A stretch of DNA of 18,237 nt from DSOS01 sp035286585 (GTDB taxonomy: Bacteria > Chloroflexota > Anaerolineae > Anaerolineales > UBA4823), in assembly GCA_035286585.1 (NCBI GenBank), contig DATEDC010000010.1, forward strand, positions 1 through 18,237, in the 5' to 3' direction. This document shows positions 14,867 to 18,237 of this stretch, piece after piece. Each line of letters begins with the position of its first letter. Position 1 is the stretch's first letter. The notes below the pieces were generated by a model. That model worked only from the letters and a program-made list of their open reading frames with translations. It was not told the origin of the DNA and searched no databases. The position numbers were made by a program, and so were the translations under genes.

Positions 14867-14882
14867 GAAAGGAGCACATACT

Positions 14883-15116
14883 ATGTACCGCACCCAAATT
14901 CTGCTTGAGCCAGAGCAGCATAAAATCCTGACTGAAATCGCTCGCCAGGAAAAGCGCAGTGTATCTGACGTCATTCGTGAAATGGTGGATAAGCAGGTCG
15001 CTGAGCGCAGGCGCATGGCGCTCGAAGCCGCGGCCCAGGCGCTCCTGGCAGACTACCAAACGGATCCAGAATTAACCGCTTTCCAGGCTTTGAACGGCGA
15101 TGATTTCCATGCGTAA
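14883..15116 (+). CDS. ribbon-helix-helix antitoxin of a MazF module
   Basis: 77 residues: strand MYRTQILLE, helix PEQHKILTEIARQEK, then RSVSDVIREMVDKQVAERRR, a CopG/RHH fold, and a C-terminal tail (DPELTAFQALNGDDFHA) likely to bind the toxin. An ATG at 14832 in the same frame lies inside the promoter and is rejected; the ATG at 14883 has GGAG eight bases upstream. It should repress its own promoter through the ATGTG/CACAT repeat and neutralise the MazF protein, whose start overlaps this stop. Confidence 0.87.
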   Translation: MYRTQILLEPEQHKILTEIARQEKRSVSDVIREMVDKQVAERRRMALEAAAQALLADYQTDPELTAFQALNGDDFHA

Positions 15117-15450
15117 AGGGGAGATCTGGCTCATCAATCTTGACCCCACCGTCGGCGCTGAGATTCGCAAAATGCGACCAGCGGTGATCGTCAGTGAAGA
15201 TGTGATCGGCATCCTTCCTCTTCGGGTGATCGTGCCGTTGACCGATTGGAAAGAGCGCTATTCGCTAGCGCCGTGGATGGTCTCGATTGCGCCAGATGCC
15301 CAAAACGGGCTGGATAAGCCCTCTGCAGCCGATGCGTTCCAAATCCGTTCGGTATCCAGTGAGCGTTTTGTACGGCGCATCGGTACTCTTGACAATGACA
15401 ATATCGAACAAATCCTCAAAGCCATTCAGATCGTAATCGGAGCCGCATGA
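15109..15450 (+). CDS. mazF: MazF/PemK-type mRNA interferase toxin
   Basis: 113 residues from the ATG at 15109, the usual family start (MRKGEIWLINLDPTVGAEIR); an ATG at 15100 would add only three residues. Conserved features are GEIWLINLDPTVGAEI, the Arg in KMRPAVIVSED expected at the active site, VIVPLTDW, and the end segment VRRIGTLDNDNIEQIL. MazF toxins cut single-stranded mRNA at short specific sequences; the sequence recognised here cannot be predicted. It appears full length and intact. It overlaps the antitoxin gene by eight bases, and its stop overlaps the ATG of the nitroreductase gene by four (ATGA). Confidence 0.93.
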   Translation: MRKGEIWLINLDPTVGAEIRKMRPAVIVSEDVIGILPLRVIVPLTDWKERYSLAPWMVSIAPDAQNGLDKPSAADAFQIRSVSSERFVRRIGTLDNDNIEQILKAIQIVIGAA

Positions 15451-15959
15451 ACGTTTCCGAAGCCATTACCCTCAAGCGCGCCGTGCGCCAGTTCTCGGAC
15501 CAGCCGCTGCCCGAAAGCGCCGTCCGGGCCATCTTGAACGCCGGCAGGCGAGCGCAAAGCTCCAAGAACACCCAGCCCTGGCACTTTATCGCCCTGCGGG
15601 AGAAAGCGGCGCTACAGGCGCTCTCCGCCCTCGGCAATTGGGCCGGGCACCTGGCTGGAGCCGCCCTGGGGGTCGCTATCCTCACCCCCCACCCGGATAC
15701 CCGCTTCAGCGTGATGTTCGACGCCGGTCAGGCAGCCGCTTACATGCAACTGGCTGCCTGGGAGCTTGGCATTGGCTCCTGTCTGGCGACGATCTACGAT
15801 CATGACGCTGCCCGCCAATTGCTCGCCTTCCCTGATGACCTGCACGTCCGCATAGCCCTGTCCTTCGGCTATCCCGCCGATCCAGAGCTGCTCACCCGCC
15901 CTCCAATAAAAGGAGGCCGGCGCCCGGCTCCAGAGGTCATCCACTGGGAGCGCTGGTGA
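15447..15959 (+). CDS. nitroreductase-family flavoprotein
   Basis: 170 residues with nitroreductase landmarks: ITLKRAVRQFSDQPLPESAV at the N-terminus (Arg residues that bind FMN phosphate), SSKNTQPWHF (about 38-47), GQAAAYMQLAAWELGIGSC, and a basic C-terminus (GGRRPAPEVIHW). Members use FMN and NAD(P)H to reduce nitro compounds, quinones or other substrates; the physiological substrate is unknown. The ATG overlaps the mazF stop, and no independent promoter or strong ribosome-binding site is seen, so translation may be coupled to the toxin gene. A histone-deacetylase-family remnant begins 12 bases after the stop. Confidence 0.88.
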   Translation: MNVSEAITLKRAVRQFSDQPLPESAVRAILNAGRRAQSSKNTQPWHFIALREKAALQALSALGNWAGHLAGAALGVAILTPHPDTRFSVMFDAGQAAAYMQLAAWELGIGSCLATIYDHDAARQLLAFPDDLHVRIALSFGYPADPELLTRPPIKGGRRPAPEVIHWERW

Positions 15960-15971
15960 GCTCCGCCGAAG

Positions 15972-16094
15972 ATGCGCTTCTACTATTCTGATCACTTTCT
16001 CGTCCCCCTGCCGGATGGGCACCGCTTCCCGATGGATATTCACTTTCATACCCTTAAAATCGCCGCGGAGCTATGCGACCATGACTATCTATAA
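15972..16094 (+). pseudogene. N-terminal remnant of a histone-deacetylase-family (AcuC-like) gene
   Basis: A 40-codon frame starts at the ATG at 15972. Residues 3-21, FYYSDHFLVPLPDGHRFPM, match the well-conserved beginning of bacterial class II histone-deacetylase-like proteins, which normally continue with a Lys-Tyr helix for about 300 residues. After codon 22 (about 16037) the sequence changes to unrelated residues and ends at TAA (16092-16094), overlapping the O-methyltransferase start. The rest of the deacetylase, including the zinc-binding His/Asp motifs, is absent. The sharp end of similarity suggests an internal deletion that fused its 5' end to the upstream region of the methyltransferase gene. 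Confidence 0.65.
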
Positions 16095-16728
16095 CGACGC
16101 CCTTAGTGAGTATATCTGCAAGCTGTTCGTCCCCCAGGACCAGGCCCTCCAGGCTATTCTGGAAGCGACCCCGGGTAAAGGGCTGCCGGCTATCAATATC
16201 AAACCCGAGGAGGGTCGCTTCCTGCAGGTTTTAGCCCGGATTTGCGGCGCCCGCAAGGCGGTCGAGATCGGCACCTTAGGCGGTTACAGCGGCGTCTGGA
16301 TCGCCCGCGGCCTGCTCCCCGGCGGCAAGCTGATCACTCTGGAGCTGGAGCCGAACCGCGCCAGGGTCGCCCGGGAGCACTTCCAACTGGCTGGCGTGGC
16401 CGACCGGGTCGATATTCGCATCGGAGACGCCCACCATTCTCTGCGCCAGATTGCCGCCGAGGGACCTTTTGATTTCGTCTTCATCGACGCTGAAAAGACC
16501 GGCTACAGCGCCTATTTCGCATGGGCGGTCGAAAACGTCCGCCTCGGTGGAGTGGTCGCTGCGCATAACATCTTCCGCCATGGAGCCATCCTCCAGGCCG
16601 ACTCTAAGGATGAATGGGTAATCGCCACCCAGACGTTCAACCGCCAGGTGGCTGAGGATCATCGCGTCCTGGTCACCGTTTTCCCTGCCGGAGATGGCAC
16701 CCTGGTATCCGTGAAAGTCGCCGGATGA
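16081..16728 (+). CDS. SAM-dependent O-methyltransferase (class I, Methyltransf_3 family)
   Basis: 215 residues. Motif I AVEIGTLGGYSGVWIA (60-75) binds S-adenosylmethionine; ITLELEPNRARVARE carries the acidic residue that contacts the ribose; FDFVFIDAEKTGYSAYF (from residue 130) holds the Asp of the metal-binding site of caffeoyl-CoA/catechol-type O-methyltransferases, with LGGVVAAHNIF after it. The enzyme would methylate a hydroxyl group of a small molecule, substrate unknown. The ATG at 16081 gives the typical N-terminus MTIYNDALSEYICKLFVPQD; an earlier ATG at 16015 would include deacetylase-remnant sequence. A GCGGAG lies ten bases upstream. The stop overlaps a possible mini-ORF. Confidence 0.92.
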   Translation: MTIYNDALSEYICKLFVPQDQALQAILEATPGKGLPAINIKPEEGRFLQVLARICGARKAVEIGTLGGYSGVWIARGLLPGGKLITLELEPNRARVAREHFQLAGVADRVDIRIGDAHHSLRQIAAEGPFDFVFIDAEKTGYSAYFAWAVENVRLGGVVAAHNIFRHGAILQADSKDEWVIATQTFNRQVAEDHRVLVTVFPAGDGTLVSVKVAG

Positions 16729-16784
16729 GCAACTCGCCGTGGTACAACTTCTACCCCCAGTTCTCGTATATGGATTGGAGGTAA
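16725..16784 (+). other. possible 19-residue mini-ORF between the O-methyltransferase and PspC genes
   Basis: ATGA overlap with the O-methyltransferase stop opens a frame encoding MSNSPWYNFYPQFSYMDWR, ending one base before the PspC ATG; its last codons contain the GGAGG of the PspC gene. It is aromatic-rich and resembles nothing recognised. It could couple translation of the PspC gene to the upstream gene, be a remnant, or be chance. Confidence 0.25.
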
Positions 16785-16785
16785 T

Positions 16786-16977
16786 ATGACCACACGACAA
16801 CCCCTGCGCCGATCGCGGCGCAACCGGATCATCTTGGGCATTTGCGGTGGGCTGGGCGAGTTTTTCGGTGTCAGCGCTTTCTGGTTCCGCCTGGCTTTCC
16901 TGATCGCCTTCATCCCTGGAGGCTTCCCGGGCGTCCTGGCCTACCTGCTGCTCTGGCTGATCATCCCCAGCGAGTAG
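16786..16977 (+). CDS. PspC-domain small membrane protein
   Basis: 63 residues, essentially one PspC domain: basic start RRSRRNR, then IILGICGGLGEFFGVSAFW, and a hydrophobic hairpin ending LAYLLLWLIIPSE. In proteobacteria PspC takes part in the phage-shock envelope-stress response; stand-alone PspC-domain proteins of this size are common elsewhere and their role is unclear. It probably sits in the inner membrane with one or two helices. GGAGG lies four bases upstream of the ATG, a short spacing. The stop is 20 bases from the end of the convergent TolB-like gene. Confidence 0.9.
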   Translation: MTTRQPLRRSRRNRIILGICGGLGEFFGVSAFWFRLAFLIAFIPGGFPGVLAYLLLWLIIPSE

Positions 16978-16997
16978 AGGCGGCGTGAAGCCCGAGC

Positions 16998-18237
16998 TTA
17001 CTTCCAGGACCAGAACGCCAGGTCGCCGCCCACCAGCCAGCGCGGCTCCTCCTCTCCATGGGCGTCCAGCACGTAGATGCCGTTCCGTTGGTCGCGCCCA
17101 ACCGCGGCGACGACCAGGTTGCGGCTGTCCGGCGACCAGATCGTCGCCGAGCGCTGGTACTGGTCGAAATACGGGATGATGGCCAGGAACTGGCTGGTCG
17201 GCGTAAAGATTGCCGCCTGCCTGGACTCCTCCGTTCGCAGGTCGTATACCAGCAGACGCAGGAACAGCTCCCGGCGGTTCTGCACGCCCTCGCGCGAACT
17301 GGGCGGCGCTTCGGTTGTCGGCGCCAGGTAAGCGATCTGCTGGCTGTCAGGCGACCAGAAAAAAGCCACCACCTCCTCGGCGGTGAGGCGCTGCGCTTCC
17401 TTTGGACGCTCGGGGTCCACCAGGCTCAAAGCCCGCAGTACGCTCTCCGGCGATCCCGGCGCCTGGTCCAGGTAAGCCACCCACTTTCCATCCGGGGACC
17501 AATCAAACGCTACAAACCCATGCACCTCCAGCAATTCCGACTGCATCGCGCCTTTCGGATCGATCACCATCAGCCTGTCCCCGCCGGTCGGCGCCTCGGC
17601 TGCCAGCAGCAGCCGCTCTCGCCCGGGAGACCAGGCCGGCGCCTGGAATAATCCGGGACGCAAATCCAGCCTGTTCTCCCCCTCGCTTTCGAGATCTAAA
17701 AATGACAGCCTGGCGCCGGGTTGATTCCTGGCTGCTCCGCCGGTGTGGATGAATAACACCAGTGAACGCGGCGACCAGGCCCAATAGAACGGCTGCCCCC
17801 TGGCGACCACCCTGGCCTCGCCCCCGCCCGGCGGGACGAGCAGCAGGTCCAGTCCCCCTTCGAGGACATTCGCCGCCAGGACGGTCAGCCGGGAGCTGTC
17901 TGGGGACCAGTAGATGTAGAACGGCGAGTGGTCGCGGCTGCTGAAGGCTTCCGCCAGCTCGCTGCCGTCTGGCCTGGCGGTGAACATGCCGGAATTATGG
18001 GCCGCGCCGGCCCGCCGCACGGAGTGCAGAAAAGCCAGCCGGGAGCTGTCCGGCGACCAGGTGGGGAACTGGTAGAAGTGCAGGGCGTTATCCGCCTCCA
18101 AACGGGCGTCATCCGTCACCGCCTTGCGGTTGGCGCCCTGGCGGTCGATCGTGTAGATGTTGCCGTCCAGGCCCTCGTAGGCGATCAAGCCCGCCCCGCG
18201 CTCGCCTGCTTCGTCCAGGGTAGAGGGGGTGAAGAGC
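16998..18237 (-). CDS. TolB-like/WD40-type beta-propeller protein, 5' end beyond the window
   Basis: At least 412 codons are open on the minus strand from the right edge to TAA at 17000-16998. Seven blade signatures recur: SPDSSRLAFL, SPDSSRLTVL, SPRSLVLFI, SPGRERLLLA, SPDGKWVAYL, SPDSQQIAYL and SPDSRNLVVA, the W-S-P-D-S/G motif of PD40/TolB repeats. A seven- or eight-bladed propeller is likely, with a role in binding proteins or ligands outside the cytoplasm. A TTG at 18188-18186 is not the true start, because the frame stays open upstream to the edge without a signal peptide. The repeated blades also leave a DNA-level echo (CCGGCGACCAG and variants on the plus strand). The gene converges on the PspC gene with only 20 bases between. 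Confidence 0.85.
   Translation of the reverse strand, partial: LFTPSTLDEAGERGAGLIAYEGLDGNIYTIDRQGANRKAVTDDARLEADNALHFYQFPTWSPDSSRLAFLHSVRRAGAAHNSGMFTARPDGSELAEAFSSRDHSPFYIYWSPDSSRLTVLAANVLEGGLDLLLVPPGGGEARVVARGQPFYWAWSPRSLVLFIHTGGAARNQPGARLSFLDLESEGENRLDLRPGLFQAPAWSPGRERLLLAAEAPTGGDRLMVIDPKGAMQSELLEVHGFVAFDWSPDGKWVAYLDQAPGSPESVLRALSLVDPERPKEAQRLTAEEVVAFFWSPDSQQIAYLAPTTEAPPSSREGVQNRRELFLRLLVYDLRTEESRQAAIFTPTSQFLAIIPYFDQYQRSATIWSPDSRNLVVAAVGRDQRNGIYVLDAHGEEEPRWLVGGDLAFWSWK

Noticed and set aside
14832..14882. upstream in-frame ATG for the third module's antitoxin
   Set aside because: It falls within the -10/-35 region of the promoter, and the ATG at 14883 has a good ribosome-binding site and gives the normal RHH N-terminus.
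17058..17651. plus-strand open frame of 197 residues inside the TolB-like gene
   Set aside because: Arg/Gln-rich shadow of the propeller gene, whose minus-strand frame has seven clear blade motifs.

Overview
The window looks like a GC-rich chromosomal segment of a free-living bacterium, most likely a member of the Chloroflexota (Anaerolineae-like). This is an inference from gene content: an ADP-forming acyl-CoA synthetase coupled to a BioD/DRTGG protein, an AAA_32-type Lon-like protease, an Rv1855c-like LLM oxidoreductase, a TolB-like propeller, a stand-alone PspC protein, lipoproteins with an S-L-A-C or I-I-G-C lipobox, and phrase-type intergenic repeats. No rRNA, tRNA, CRISPR array, insertion sequence or phage gene was seen.

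Layout. Left edge to 1183 (minus strand): the start of a lipoprotein that leaves the window, a short repeat cluster, and an alpha/alpha-toroid (squalene-cyclase-like) protein. 1302-4964 (plus): a promoter, then a beta-class DNA methyltransferase of more AT-rich composition, an AlkZ-related winged-helix protein, a DUF429 RNase-H-fold protein, and a short-chain dehydrogenase whose best start is a TTG inside the DUF429 gene. 5041-8586 (plus): a leader hairpin, a Lon-like protease with an intact Ser/Lys dyad but altered ATPase motifs, and an LLM-class flavin/F420 oxidoreductase. 8624-8701: an imperfect inverted repeat. 8724-13545 (plus): a tight operon of a repeat-bearing lipoprotein, ADP-forming acyl-CoA synthetase, BioD-like/DRTGG protein and EamA transporter, with ATGA overlaps or abutting stop/start codons.

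13526-15450 is the accessory part: three type II toxin-antitoxin modules in a row, each preceded by its own promoter. They are RHH antitoxin/PIN toxin, Phd-like antitoxin/truncated RelE-like toxin, and RHH antitoxin/MazF toxin. The sequence between the second and third modules is visibly AT-rich. The mazF stop codon overlaps the start of a nitroreductase, so a housekeeping-type gene now sits at the end of a toxin-antitoxin transcription unit. It is followed by a remnant of the first about 22 codons of a histone-deacetylase-family gene, an O-methyltransferase, a possible 19-residue mini-ORF and a PspC protein. At the right edge a TolB-like propeller on the minus strand runs out of the window.

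How the genes may work together: the acyl-CoA synthetase operon probably serves acyl-CoA/acid interconversion with ATP recovery; the toxin-antitoxin island looks like a hotspot that has collected and eroded modules; the methyltransferase/AlkZ-related/DUF429 group shares a DNA or nucleotide theme but has no recognised restriction enzyme. No stretch longer than 300 bases lacks a gene. The longest gaps (1184-1355, 4965-5103, 8587-8723, 14253-14421) hold promoters, hairpins or repeats as listed.
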